From: a bacterium
GTDB lineage: Bacteria > UBP4 > UBA4092 > JAOAEQ01
Length of the DNA stretch: 49,556 nt
NCBI GenBank assembly: GCA_026416715.1
Contig: JAOAEQ010000024.1
Coordinates: forward strand, 1-49,556
Direction of reading: 5' to 3'
The position numbers and the translations under genes were made by a program. Under the pieces are notes generated by a model. The model did no database searches. It saw only the letters and a program-made list of their open reading frames with translations, and was not told where the DNA came from. Shown here one piece after another: positions 32,121 to 40,539 of this stretch (positions are counted from its first letter, which is position 1; every line of letters begins with the position of its first letter).

Positions 32121-33620
32121 TTACTTCTGACTTTCTGATTTGTTAGAAATTAGATTATTTAGCGCAATTAAGATGCCCATCAGCCCTTCCGTATCCTGGT
32201 TACAATAGCGGGCTAGCGCAGTTCGAACGCGAGTTTGTTCCTCCGGAGTAACTTCGGTGTAGGTAACTCGCAAAAATTCACGACCCGCTTCTTCACCATC
32301 GCTAATTTCCATATCGTCATATCCTTTTCCGATAAGCGCTGGCATAACCGATTTTAAAGAAGCGCTACCATTTTGGTTCGGATGATAGTAAGCAAACGAC
32401 TGAAATGGTTTCAATAAATCTACAAACCGGGGAATAATACTTTCAACCCACGGTTGATATTCCGGGAACCGTTTCGCGCAATTGGTCAATATTTGGGATT
32501 CAAACGAAACGTTATAGACTAGAATCGAACCGTAGTCTCCGAGTTCTTGTTTCAGTCGAGCTAATATTTCCGGTCGTGGGTCAGCTCTTCCATCAGCGAG
32601 ATAACTGAAATGTTCCGGATTTCCTCCAGGATGACTAACCAGATGTAATGAATATTGAAATGGTATTTTTTCATAGGGACTAGAGTTATCATGTAACGGG
32701 ATTGCCGGATTATAGGTTTCAAAATCCAGGAAGTATAAGGGATAAACCAATTGGTCTATAAAATCCTGAATCGATTTCGGTTCGATATGCGGTTGGCCGG
32801 ATTTTTCGGATTTAACCTGTATCTGCTGATTATGATTAAGCGGAAAATCTGCCGGGATATCTTTTATTGCTAAAATGTTTCTATTAAACAGTTCTGGTAT
32901 CTTATTTCCGCCACGATATAAACAAAAAACATTTCTTTCCGGCAGGAACGACCAGCATCGTTCTTGCAATGGACATGGATTTGGTTTACTACACTGGCTA
33001 CCGATTTTGATATCAGGTTCCTGCGGTAAATGGATAATCGCAAGCATCATGGTAAGAGTATCGCTGATTTGGGGTAATATCGTATCGACTTTTTCGGTTA
33101 TCTCAACCTTTTTGAATAGTTTTTGCGGTTCAATTTCACCGTAACGCGTATAGCTAGTATCAATTAATAAGAGATAACATTGGTTGATGGTAATCCCAGC
33201 ATTCTGGCAGACATATTTCTGGAAAGCTACATCAACAATATGCTCATCTTTACAACTCGTACTCGATTTGACTTCAATAATATCCCATTGATCGCTTGAT
33301 ACCGGTTCTAGAATATCGACTCGCGCATAGCCATTCTGATATAAGAATCCCGCTTCAAATAACGGCTTACGCTCTTGCAATTTCTCTTGCGTTCGTTCGA
33401 CAACTTCTTCCAGTTGAATATCCCAACCAATCTCTATTCCATTTGGATAAAGTCGTTTCGCATATTCACCAACCAGATGCCCTTGGTCGAACAACGCTTG
33501 CGTCGCCGCATCGGTCTCCGGGAACACAGAGTTATCATTATAATAATACCAGAGCAGTTTATGGCATTGCATCCCGGCAAGATATTTGCTTTTTGAGATT
33601 GAAACATTAGTGTTGTTCAT
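32121..33620 (-). CDS. DUF2779 protein: Cas4-like PD-(D/E)XK nuclease plus DEDD exonuclease
   Basis: The 499-residue protein has an N-terminal PD-(D/E)XK domain with Asp102 (RVDIL) and Glu116-Val-Lys118 (DIIEVKSS). Four cysteines, Cys19 (MQCHKLLWY) and Cys210, Cys216 and Cys222, are placed like the iron-sulfur ligands of Cas4/AddB-type nucleases. The C-terminal half (about 290-499) looks like a DEDD 3'-5' exonuclease: FLDFETYNP with Asp299 and Glu301, YNVSFESQIL and NQDTEGLM. This is the DUF2779 layout. Its function has not been established to my knowledge, but nucleic-acid processing is expected. The start overlaps the upstream PD-(D/E)XK-type gene by 14 bases, so the two are translationally coupled. 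Confidence 0.87.
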   Translation of the reverse strand: MNNTNVSISKSKYLAGMQCHKLLWYYYNDNSVFPETDAATQALFDQGHLVGEYAKRLYPNGIEIGWDIQLEEVVERTQEKLQERKPLFEAGFLYQNGYARVDILEPVSSDQWDIIEVKSSTSCKDEHIVDVAFQKYVCQNAGITINQCYLLLIDTSYTRYGEIEPQKLFKKVEITEKVDTILPQISDTLTMMLAIIHLPQEPDIKIGSQCSKPNPCPLQERCWSFLPERNVFCLYRGGNKIPELFNRNILAIKDIPADFPLNHNQQIQVKSEKSGQPHIEPKSIQDFIDQLVYPLYFLDFETYNPAIPLHDNSSPYEKIPFQYSLHLVSHPGGNPEHFSYLADGRADPRPEILARLKQELGDYGSILVYNVSFESQILTNCAKRFPEYQPWVESIIPRFVDLLKPFQSFAYYHPNQNGSASLKSVMPALIGKGYDDMEISDGEEAGREFLRVTYTEVTPEEQTRVRTALARYCNQDTEGLMGILIALNNLISNKSESQK

Positions 33621-34599
33621 TTAAATACTTTTTTGCTTCTTCTAAAACCAACTCGGCCTTTTTAAATATTTCCTTAGTCCAATTCCAATCGATTTTATCT
33701 GTATTCTCACTTCGATAATCTTTGTCAAAAACAGCTACTGTCATCGTTTTTCCGAGACCAAATCGAGATGGCTTTTTTGCTCCAAGATTTAGTTTTATTG
33801 CTGTTTCTATTACTGCGGTAGAAAAATTATTCCTGAGTTTGGATTGCATATTTTTTTCGCTAACAAATATTTTCCAGCATAGCTTGTCGTGTTCTAATTG
33901 TAAGTATCCATAAAAATTTTTTTCAGCAATTTCTTTGGGAATTTTCCACCAAAAACCCATAAAACCACCGCTTCGGTTAGGAACATAATCCCAATCGCCT
34001 CCTAAATCAAATTTATCATTTAAAGTTGAAAAATAACCTATCCAATCATACCGATTCCATTCGGCTAATTTTTTGTCCGTAAATGCATTTGTATAATCTT
34101 CGATTTTGTTTAATAGTGTTCCGTATGCTGCAGCTAAATCTCTGAGATCATTATCAATCGAATTGGTTGTAAGCGAATTAACAGCTTCCCTTAGTTCTTG
34201 AAGGCCAATTGTTTCAATAGATTCCTTAACATTTTCTTTATCTTGTTTTTTGCATATCGATAATATCTTTTCTTTATCCCATTTTAAACGAGTAGTTCCT
34301 ATTAGAAAATATAATAACATTTCTTCATTTTTTAAATTTTTTATTTGTTTAATAATTTGGTTTTCTTCTAACGGTGCATCAATTTTTAATTCAATATGAA
34401 CATGCTTTTTGTTATCAACTATGATTGTAAAATCATATAACCGATTTTGTGTTTCTATATTTAGTTTTATATCATTACATTTTATACCTATATCAAGCTT
34501 ATCCAATAATTTTGTTTTTTCTAATAAACAAGCAAGAACAACTTGGTGCATCCTTTCAGAAGTAGCCGCCCAATCAAATAATAAATCAATTGCTGCCAT
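33607..34599 (-). CDS. PD-(D/E)XK nuclease-like protein, low-GC, possibly acquired
   Basis: The 330-residue protein has a compact nuclease core: YDFTIIVDNKKHVHIELKI, with Asp56 and Glu70-Leu-Lys72, then ENQIIKQIKNL with two glutamines four residues apart. This is the layout of PD-(D/E)XK enzymes. The rest is helical with aromatic patches (GFMGFWWKIPKE, GYLQLEHDKLCWKIFV), which may bind a target or partner. Lys, Asn and Ile codons are clearly more AT-rich than in neighbouring genes, suggesting recent transfer. A strong GGAGG site precedes ATG 34599. It overlaps the DUF2779 gene downstream. I do not recognise a named family. Confidence 0.7.
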   Translation of the reverse strand: MAAIDLLFDWAATSERMHQVVLACLLEKTKLLDKLDIGIKCNDIKLNIETQNRLYDFTIIVDNKKHVHIELKIDAPLEENQIIKQIKNLKNEEMLLYFLIGTTRLKWDKEKILSICKKQDKENVKESIETIGLQELREAVNSLTTNSIDNDLRDLAAAYGTLLNKIEDYTNAFTDKKLAEWNRYDWIGYFSTLNDKFDLGGDWDYVPNRSGGFMGFWWKIPKEIAEKNFYGYLQLEHDKLCWKIFVSEKNMQSKLRNNFSTAVIETAIKLNLGAKKPSRFGLGKTMTVAVFDKDYRSENTDKIDWNWTKEIFKKAELVLEEAKKYLNEQH

Positions 34600-34770
34600 A
34601 TTATACCTCCAATTTAATTGTGCAATTCGTTTTATTAGGCGTAATTCTATATTAAAATCTAAAATTTTACAATTTTTATGATTTTAATACATTTATTATT
34701 ATGCGGAATCAAAAATTTATTATTTCATCATTACAATCTTTCGCAATCCACATGTTGAATTTTCTGCGGC

Positions 34771-34800
34771 CTTTGCATCCTTTGCGTCTTTGCGGTTAGC
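34771..34800. repeat. Half copy of the GCGGTTA intergenic repeat
   Basis: CTTTGCATCC-TTTGCGTCTT-TGCGGTTAGC matches the right arm of the elements at 14415-14435 and 16481-16496. No matching left arm lies nearby. It abuts the stop of the AAA ATPase gene. Confidence 0.5.
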
Positions 34801-34802
34801 TT

Positions 34803-36185
34803 TTATAAAATATAGAATCCTAACGCTTTTTCCTTCTTTTTCTGTACCTGATTTAACGCTAACTCGAAATGCGTATCCGTTAATTTAACGATATTCGATT
34901 CATCATAATCTTTCTGTTCAATTGCGACTTTGGTCGCCAGGATAACCAGTTCATGCAGATGCGCACCGGTGAACCCTTCCGTCTTTTCCGCAATCCGGTC
35001 GATATTAATCCCATTTGCGGTTTTCCCACGTAACGCTTGCATAATGATTTGTTTCCGCAATTCAACGTCCGGGAGTTTGAACTCAAGCACGCGATCGAAT
35101 CGGCTCGGTCGGTCTTTCAACGCCGGTTCGATTACCTGTAAATCGTTAGTCGTTGCGATAACGATTACCCCTTCATTTTCAACGATTCCATCCATCTGGT
35201 TCAGGAGTTCTCCGAGAATCGGAGTGAAATGGATATGCCGGTCAATCGCGAAACAATCTAAATCTTCAATGAAAACGATACTCGGCTGCAGTTCTCGAGC
35301 AAACTGGAATAATTGCGTGACTGATTCCGCATTTTTGATTTTCGCTGCAGTAACCCAAATAAACGTACTATCTACCTGACTGGCAAGAACTTTCCCTACT
35401 AGCGTTTTCCCGACACCAGGTTTCCCATAGAAAATCAACCCGCGTTTTGTCGGGATTCGGTTCGCTTGATAGATAGGAATATACTTAATAAAATCAACCA
35501 CGTTCTCGATAATCTCTTGTTTAATTGCCGGGTCGAGAATAATATCATCCCAAGTATATTTTCGTTCGATAGATAAAAATTCTCCTTCAGCGGTTATCTT
35601 TTTTCGGCGATAATAATTATGGTCTTTCATCCATTGGATAAGCTGTTTCATAATCTGCTCCGCTAACCGAATCTGGTCAGGAAGCGCAAAGATTGATAGA
35701 ATTGGATTAATCGTATAATTATTAATAACATCCCAGCGTCTTTCTGTGATATATCGGGTTAAAATTCGATGTCCGTCGGCGGTTATCCAGCCATCAATCG
35801 CCATCTGGAGCGCTAACTGCGTTGTATTCCAATCTGTTTTGATGGCTATATACCCTTGCTCAATCGGGTCGGAACTAGGGTCGAATTCGATATGAAATGC
35901 ATGCGTATAATCCTTGAGCACGGATTCCAGCGCCGGCTGTATCATTCCCAAACGATACGGCTGTAAGGTTTCACGGATACAAATTACTTCTCCACGAGAA
36001 CGACCGAGAAATTCGTTCATGGTTTTGTATAACGTTTCCGTCTTGAACCGATCACGGGCGATTTGATTCGTAATAACGCCAAATTTTATCAATTCCCGAA
36101 TCCAGGCATGATTCCCCTGTGAATTCGATAGTTCTGCTGTATCAAATAGTCTCGTTTGGTCAATGATAGTTTCATGAACTGGCAT
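34803..36185 (-). CDS. AAA+ ATPase with a unique N-terminal domain
   Basis: From ATG 36185 the 460-residue protein has an N-terminal region of about 210 residues that I do not recognise. An AAA+ core follows: Walker A GKPGVGKT (254-261), Walker B IVFIEDLD (303-310), sensor-1 IATTND, arginine-finger region DRPSRFDR (358-365) and a C-terminal lid (EGFTGAHLHELV). Walker B reads E-D where most AAA+ proteins have D-E, as in some Bcs1-like members. AAGGAG lies nine bases before ATG 36185; ATG 36191 is two codons upstream. It stands between the WYL regulator and the nuclease pair on the same strand. Oligomeric remodelling activity is expected, with unknown substrate. Confidence 0.85.
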   Translation of the reverse strand: MPVHETIIDQTRLFDTAELSNSQGNHAWIRELIKFGVITNQIARDRFKTETLYKTMNEFLGRSRGEVICIRETLQPYRLGMIQPALESVLKDYTHAFHIEFDPSSDPIEQGYIAIKTDWNTTQLALQMAIDGWITADGHRILTRYITERRWDVINNYTINPILSIFALPDQIRLAEQIMKQLIQWMKDHNYYRRKKITAEGEFLSIERKYTWDDIILDPAIKQEIIENVVDFIKYIPIYQANRIPTKRGLIFYGKPGVGKTLVGKVLASQVDSTFIWVTAAKIKNAESVTQLFQFARELQPSIVFIEDLDCFAIDRHIHFTPILGELLNQMDGIVENEGVIVIATTNDLQVIEPALKDRPSRFDRVLEFKLPDVELRKQIIMQALRGKTANGINIDRIAEKTEGFTGAHLHELVILATKVAIEQKDYDESNIVKLTDTHFELALNQVQKKKEKALGFYIL

Positions 36186-36206
36186 AAACATATTCTCCTT
36201 TCTCGT

Positions 36207-36252
36207 TTCTTGCAATGGATGCGACCACTATTTTTGTCACTCATTGCAAGAA
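36207..36252 (-). promoter_or_regulatory. Inverted repeat in the AAA ATPase leader
   Basis: TTCTTGCAATG (36207-36217) and CATTGCAAGAA (36242-36252) are exact complements 24 bases apart, 22 bases upstream of ATG 36185. It is either a regulator site or an RNA stem in the leader. The WYL protein encoded upstream is a candidate ligand. Confidence 0.4.
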
Positions 36253-36492
36253 CAGATTTTATGTTCTGTAATTATTCTAAAATAGAGATACGACAAGATA
36301 GGTCGCACTGTAACAAATATTAAGTATAAAATAAATGGGAAAACGAAGGAGGGAAATAAGCGCCTAGTATTAAGGAAAAAACGCTGGGAATATACCGATT
36401 TTCAACTCAACATAGGTACCTAAGCTATATAACCGAGGTCAATTTTGCCTTTTCCATTTGACATTGATATGGTTATATAGGGTAACGATACT

Positions 36493-36535
36493 GGAGTATA
36501 ACCAGTGTGGGTCTAACCCACACTGGTTATACTCC
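36493..36535. repeat. 20-bp perfect hairpin with 3-base loop
   Basis: GGAGTATAACCAGTGTGGGT (36493-36512), loop CTA, then its exact reverse complement (36516-36535). No U-tract follows on the minus strand and only a poor one on the plus strand, so terminator function is doubtful. It has the same arm length as the hairpin at 10338-10378 but unrelated sequence. Confidence 0.8.
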
Positions 36536-36730
36536 ATTCTTTCTTGCTATTGGACGGAGATATTTTTGAGAATTTTAGTAATAAAGGTTACGCTTGGAGT
36601 AATTAACTTTTCTAAACCAATTGACTATCCATGGGTATCAATGAAAAATTTTTGGGGTTAAAATAATTCTGCCAATTGGGATTCAGCTCTTCCGCATCGA
36701 GATATAAGTTTAGTAAATTCAGGAGATGAA

Positions 36731-37708
36731 TTATTGTGAATACTTTTTAAGCGTGGTTTTAAGGGTAGTTATAATTTCATTGCGTAGTTGTTTCGGTTCG
36801 ATAACCTCGGCATTTTCACCGAAGGAAAGTATCCACCATTTAATTTCGTCCCAGCCGGAGGCGCATAACGTTAAAATCATATCGCCATTCGGTAATTCTT
36901 TGCAGGTATGGTTCATATGTTGACATCGCGACTTAACTACTGATACAACCGGTTGATTGAACCGGACAACAAAATTCTGCGGTTCTCCTCGCATAATCCC
37001 GAACGCATCCCGCATAAATTCGGAAACCTTAAACTCTTTTGGTTTCTTAAACGAGATATTTGTCGGTGTGATTTTTCTAATTCGCGATATGGTAAATAAT
37101 AATATTTCCCGATGTTTCGGCAGGAACGCAGCGAGATATAATCGGTCATAGGTTGGGAATATCGCATACGGTTCAATATGATAAGTTCGCCATTTTTCTT
37201 TACTTGCGGAATAATACTCTATCGTAACCGCTTTCTCATCCAGAATCGCTTGCTCTAGTTCCGGCATTACCTTCGCTAAATATGGATATTGTTCCTGCGC
37301 AACATATCGCGATTGAAATACTGTAGGGAATCGGTCGAAATAGCGTAACGTTTTTTCCGGCAGGAACGTTTCAATTTTTTTAACCAGTGTTTCTAAATCC
37401 TGTCTAAATAACGTGGTGCCGAACATCGCTAAAATATTCCGACTTAAATAGAGGCTTAATATTTCAGAAATCGTGAACGGCATCGGAATGTTCGACTTAT
37501 ATCCGTCAACAAATTTCCATCGTTTTTGCCCGTTAACCAGGTCATCGTATATCGGGAATCCGGCATCGCTCAAGGTCGCTAAATCGCGTTCGATGGTTCT
37601 GCGCGATACCCCGAATATTCTAACTAAATCCGGAATTGTTACCCCGTATTTGCTGTCTAAATATCGGATAATATTTAAATGACGGAGTAGTTGTTTATTC
37701 CGAGCCAT
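36731..37708 (-). CDS. WYL-domain transcriptional regulator
   Basis: From ATG 37708 the 325-residue protein has an N-terminal helix-turn-helix of the HTH_11/DeoR type (LNIIRYLDSKYGVTIPDLVRIFGVSRRTIERDLATLSDAGFPI). A WYL domain sits in the middle (VTIEYYSASKEKWRTYHIEPYAIFPTYDRLYLAAFL) and a WCX C-terminal extension follows (FVVRFNQPVVSVVKSRC onward). WYL domains sense nucleic-acid or nucleotide ligands, and such proteins often repress neighbouring defence genes. It is the first gene of a minus-strand series with the AAA ATPase and nuclease genes, and is divergent from the exopolysaccharide locus. The TTG at 37717 is a less likely start. Confidence 0.92.
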   Translation of the reverse strand: MARNKQLLRHLNIIRYLDSKYGVTIPDLVRIFGVSRRTIERDLATLSDAGFPIYDDLVNGQKRWKFVDGYKSNIPMPFTISEILSLYLSRNILAMFGTTLFRQDLETLVKKIETFLPEKTLRYFDRFPTVFQSRYVAQEQYPYLAKVMPELEQAILDEKAVTIEYYSASKEKWRTYHIEPYAIFPTYDRLYLAAFLPKHREILLFTISRIRKITPTNISFKKPKEFKVSEFMRDAFGIMRGEPQNFVVRFNQPVVSVVKSRCQHMNHTCKELPNGDMILTLCASGWDEIKWWILSFGENAEVIEPKQLRNEIITTLKTTLKKYSQ

Positions 37709-37810
37709 ATAAATCAATCTACCTTACTCGAATGATTGCGAATGCCTTGAATAACCCTTATATTATTTAATTCATCCTGCTTTTTCAATTCGCGTTACTC
37801 GCGTTATCTC

Positions 37811-37858
37811 TTGACAATTCTCCTATTTTCACTGACAATTTTACATATATTTTATAAT
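37811..37858 (+). promoter_or_regulatory. Candidate promoter region of the exopolysaccharide locus
   Basis: TTGACA at 37811-37816 with GACAAT 17 bases later (37834-37839), and a better TATAAT at 37853-37858 whose -35 (CTGACA, 37832-37837) is only 15 bases away. One of these pairs probably starts the SLBB gene transcript. Confidence 0.4.
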
Positions 37859-37876
37859 ATTGGAGAAATAAATTCT

Positions 37877-40444
37877 ATGGGAAAAATAAGAATGTATTAT
37901 ATTTTATCCATTATTTTCATCCTAGGATTAAGTGCTCGTTCAGTTTCTGAACAAGCCTATCCGTTCGGACTCCAGCCGACTCCGGTGTTTCCGGTTCCGC
38001 AATTTTCTCCGTATAGCATAAGCACCGGTATGCCTTTATCCGGATATCAATATGGAATCTCTACTGGGATGCCAGCGGTACCGCCCGGATATCCGTTTCC
38101 GAAATATCTATACGGTATCGAGACTTCACTCTTACCCGGATTCGGACTCGAAACCCTGCTCCCACCGGTAACCGTATCTACGGCAACTGCGGTTCCGCTC
38201 TATGAAAAATCTGAAATCGAAAAGATTTATGCCGGCGAATTCCCAACGGAAATCTCCACGGAAATTCAACAGTTCGGATATACTACGTTTCAGCAGACGG
38301 TATCGACTTTTGCGCCGGTTCTCGACGTCCCGGTTAGTGAAGATTATGTTATCGGACCGGGAGATAGTTTCCGGATAACCATCTGGGGTCGAGTGAATGT
38401 AACCTATCCGGTAGCGGTTGATCGTAACGGAGAAATTTCGGTTCCGGAAATAGGTGTATTAAATGTCTGGGGGTTAACCTTTGGCGAATTAAAAAAATAT
38501 CTGAATCGAGAAATCGCAAAATATTATACTGATTTTGAAATGACGGTTACCATGGACCGGATTAAAACGATTCGGGTCTATGTTGTCGGAGAAGCGCGAT
38601 TCCCTGGCAGTTATACAGTGAGTGCGTTAGCAACATTATTCAATGCGTTATATGCTGCGGGTGGACCGAGCAAACAGGGAACAATGCGGAATATTCAACT
38701 GATTCGAAATGGTAAAGTAGTTCAAGTAGTAGATTTATATGATTTCTTGCTGAAGGGCGACCGCACCGCTGATGTTCGACTGGAAAATCAAGATACCATA
38801 TTTATCCCGATAATCGGAAAAGTTGCGGGGATCGCTGGGCATGTAAAACGACCAGCGATTTATGAATTTAAAGAGACGATGAATTTATCGGAACTGATTG
38901 CGCTTGCTGGCGGTGTTTCTGCGGTTGGGTATCTCGAACGAGTACAGGTTGAACGAATGGAAGCGAATCGAAGACGGATAGTCGCGGATTTTAATCTAAC
39001 CGGTATCGAAACGACCGCAGTAAAGCCGGAACTGAACCTTCTGCTTCAAGATGGTGACTTGGTGAAAATATATCCGATACTGCCAGAAAAAATGAATGTA
39101 GTTTATCTTGAAGGACATGTTGCTCGACCGGGAGAATATGAATTGAAACCGAATATGCGACTTCGTGATTTAATTCCCAGTTATGATGTGCTCTTACCAC
39201 AGCCATCATTGGAATATGGCCAGATTATCCGATTACAGGAGCCGGATTTGCATCCGGTCGGGATTCAGTTCCATCTCGGGAAATTACTCGCCGGCGATGC
39301 AACACAGAATATTGAATTAAAACGATGGGACCGTGTACAGATATTCCCATGGTCAGCGCGGTTGAAGAAAAGTGTGCGCGTTAGCGGGTTAGTGTTTCAG
39401 CCGGGAGAATATAGTTTGCATGAAGGGATGCGCGTGAAAGATTTAATCACCGCTGCTGGCGGGTTCACGAAAAACGCTTATCTGCGTAACGCTGAAATAA
39501 CCCGTCGTATCATTACCCAAGATGGTATGGAAACACAAAAGTTAGAAGTGGATCTGGAAGAAGCGATGCGCGATAATCCAGAACATAATATTGTATTGCA
39601 GGATTATGATAATCTCGTCGTACGCCCGATACCGGAACTTGAGTTCGACCGATATGTAACCATCACCGGGGAAGTACGGTTTCCGGGAAATTATCCGGTT
39701 AAAAAGGGAGAACGATTAAGTTCATTGATTGAACGTGCGGGCGGATATACCGAGAAAGCATATTTAAAAGGAGCGGTGTTTACTCGAGAAAGTGCGCAGG
39801 TTGAACAGCGGAAACGATTGAATAATCTGATTCGCGAGCAGGAAGAACGGCTGTTATCTATGTCTGCGTTAGCGGTTAGCGGTGCGCTGGATAAAGAAGA
39901 AGCAGCAGCGCAACAGCGATCACTCGCATTGCAACAGCAATTATTAGCAAAACTTCGAACGGTTCCTATTGAAGGGCGAATGGTGGTTAAACTCGATACC
40001 CTCGAAAAATTGAGAGGCTCGGAAAATGATATTGAATTAGAAAAAAATGATGCTCTATATATCCCGGAAACTCCGGGACATGTGAATATCATGGGAGAAG
40101 TATATAATCCGACTTCGGTCATTTATGAACCAAATCGAACTGTGCAATATTATCTAACCAAAGTCGGTGGCATGACACGGGATGCGGACGAACGGCAGAT
40201 ATATATTATCGGAGCTGATGGTACTGTACATAGCCGGGAACAAAAAGGATTTGGTCGGATTACCTGGGATAAAGACCAGCATCGGTGGATAGCTGGTGGA
40301 TTTTATAATATAAAACTAGACCCCGGTGATACCATTTTAGTTCCGCGCCGTCTCGACCGAACCGAATGGGTTCGAAACACGAAAGATATTACGCAGATAC
40401 TGTACCAGATAGCTGTCAGTATCGGCGTTTTAGTTAAAATATAA
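37877..40444 (+). CDS. Polysaccharide export protein with about six SLBB domains (Wza-like)
   Basis: From ATG 37877 the 855-residue protein has a signal peptide (MGKIRMYYILSIIFILGLSA). A Pro/Gly/Tyr-rich stretch with a repeated Y-x-ISTGMP unit follows (about 45-70). The Poly_export domain spans about 155-235 (YVIGPGDSFRITIWG). Six SLBB-type repeats are marked by VVGEARFPGSY, IAGHVKRPAIY, LEGHVARPGEY, VSGLVFQPGEY, ITGEVRFPGNY and IMGEVYNPTSV. The last two are separated by a coiled-coil insert rich in Gln, Glu and Ala. No lipobox Cys is seen. It probably forms the outer-membrane or periplasmic channel for exopolysaccharide. GGAG lies a little far upstream of ATG. It heads the locus, followed by the Wzz-like gene. 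Confidence 0.93.
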   Translation: MGKIRMYYILSIIFILGLSARSVSEQAYPFGLQPTPVFPVPQFSPYSISTGMPLSGYQYGISTGMPAVPPGYPFPKYLYGIETSLLPGFGLETLLPPVTVSTATAVPLYEKSEIEKIYAGEFPTEISTEIQQFGYTTFQQTVSTFAPVLDVPVSEDYVIGPGDSFRITIWGRVNVTYPVAVDRNGEISVPEIGVLNVWGLTFGELKKYLNREIAKYYTDFEMTVTMDRIKTIRVYVVGEARFPGSYTVSALATLFNALYAAGGPSKQGTMRNIQLIRNGKVVQVVDLYDFLLKGDRTADVRLENQDTIFIPIIGKVAGIAGHVKRPAIYEFKETMNLSELIALAGGVSAVGYLERVQVERMEANRRRIVADFNLTGIETTAVKPELNLLLQDGDLVKIYPILPEKMNVVYLEGHVARPGEYELKPNMRLRDLIPSYDVLLPQPSLEYGQIIRLQEPDLHPVGIQFHLGKLLAGDATQNIELKRWDRVQIFPWSARLKKSVRVSGLVFQPGEYSLHEGMRVKDLITAAGGFTKNAYLRNAEITRRIITQDGMETQKLEVDLEEAMRDNPEHNIVLQDYDNLVVRPIPELEFDRYVTITGEVRFPGNYPVKKGERLSSLIERAGGYTEKAYLKGAVFTRESAQVEQRKRLNNLIREQEERLLSMSALAVSGALDKEEAAAQQRSLALQQQLLAKLRTVPIEGRMVVKLDTLEKLRGSENDIELEKNDALYIPETPGHVNIMGEVYNPTSVIYEPNRTVQYYLTKVGGMTRDADERQIYIIGADGTVHSREQKGFGRITWDKDQHRWIAGGFYNIKLDPGDTILVPRRLDRTEWVRNTKDITQILYQIAVSIGVLVKI

Positions 40445-40539
40445 AATATTCCGAATAGTCCGAATAGTTGCGAATACACCGCATCAAGGGTTGTTCGTGA
40501 TAGTTGCTGTTTTCATTCGCTGCTTTCGGAAGCAAGTGT

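Larger units (their letters stand above)
36186..36730. other. Intergenic region between the WYL regulator and AAA ATPase genes
   Basis: About 545 bases without a convincing gene. Close to the AAA start is an 11-bp inverted repeat TTCTTGCAATG/CATTGCAAGAA (36207-36217 and 36242-36252). Next to it is AGAACA/TGTTCT (36249-36267, overlapping the first repeat). A 20-bp perfect hairpin lies at 36493-36535. The AAA leader is probably long and structured, and no clear promoter could be picked. Confidence 0.5.
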
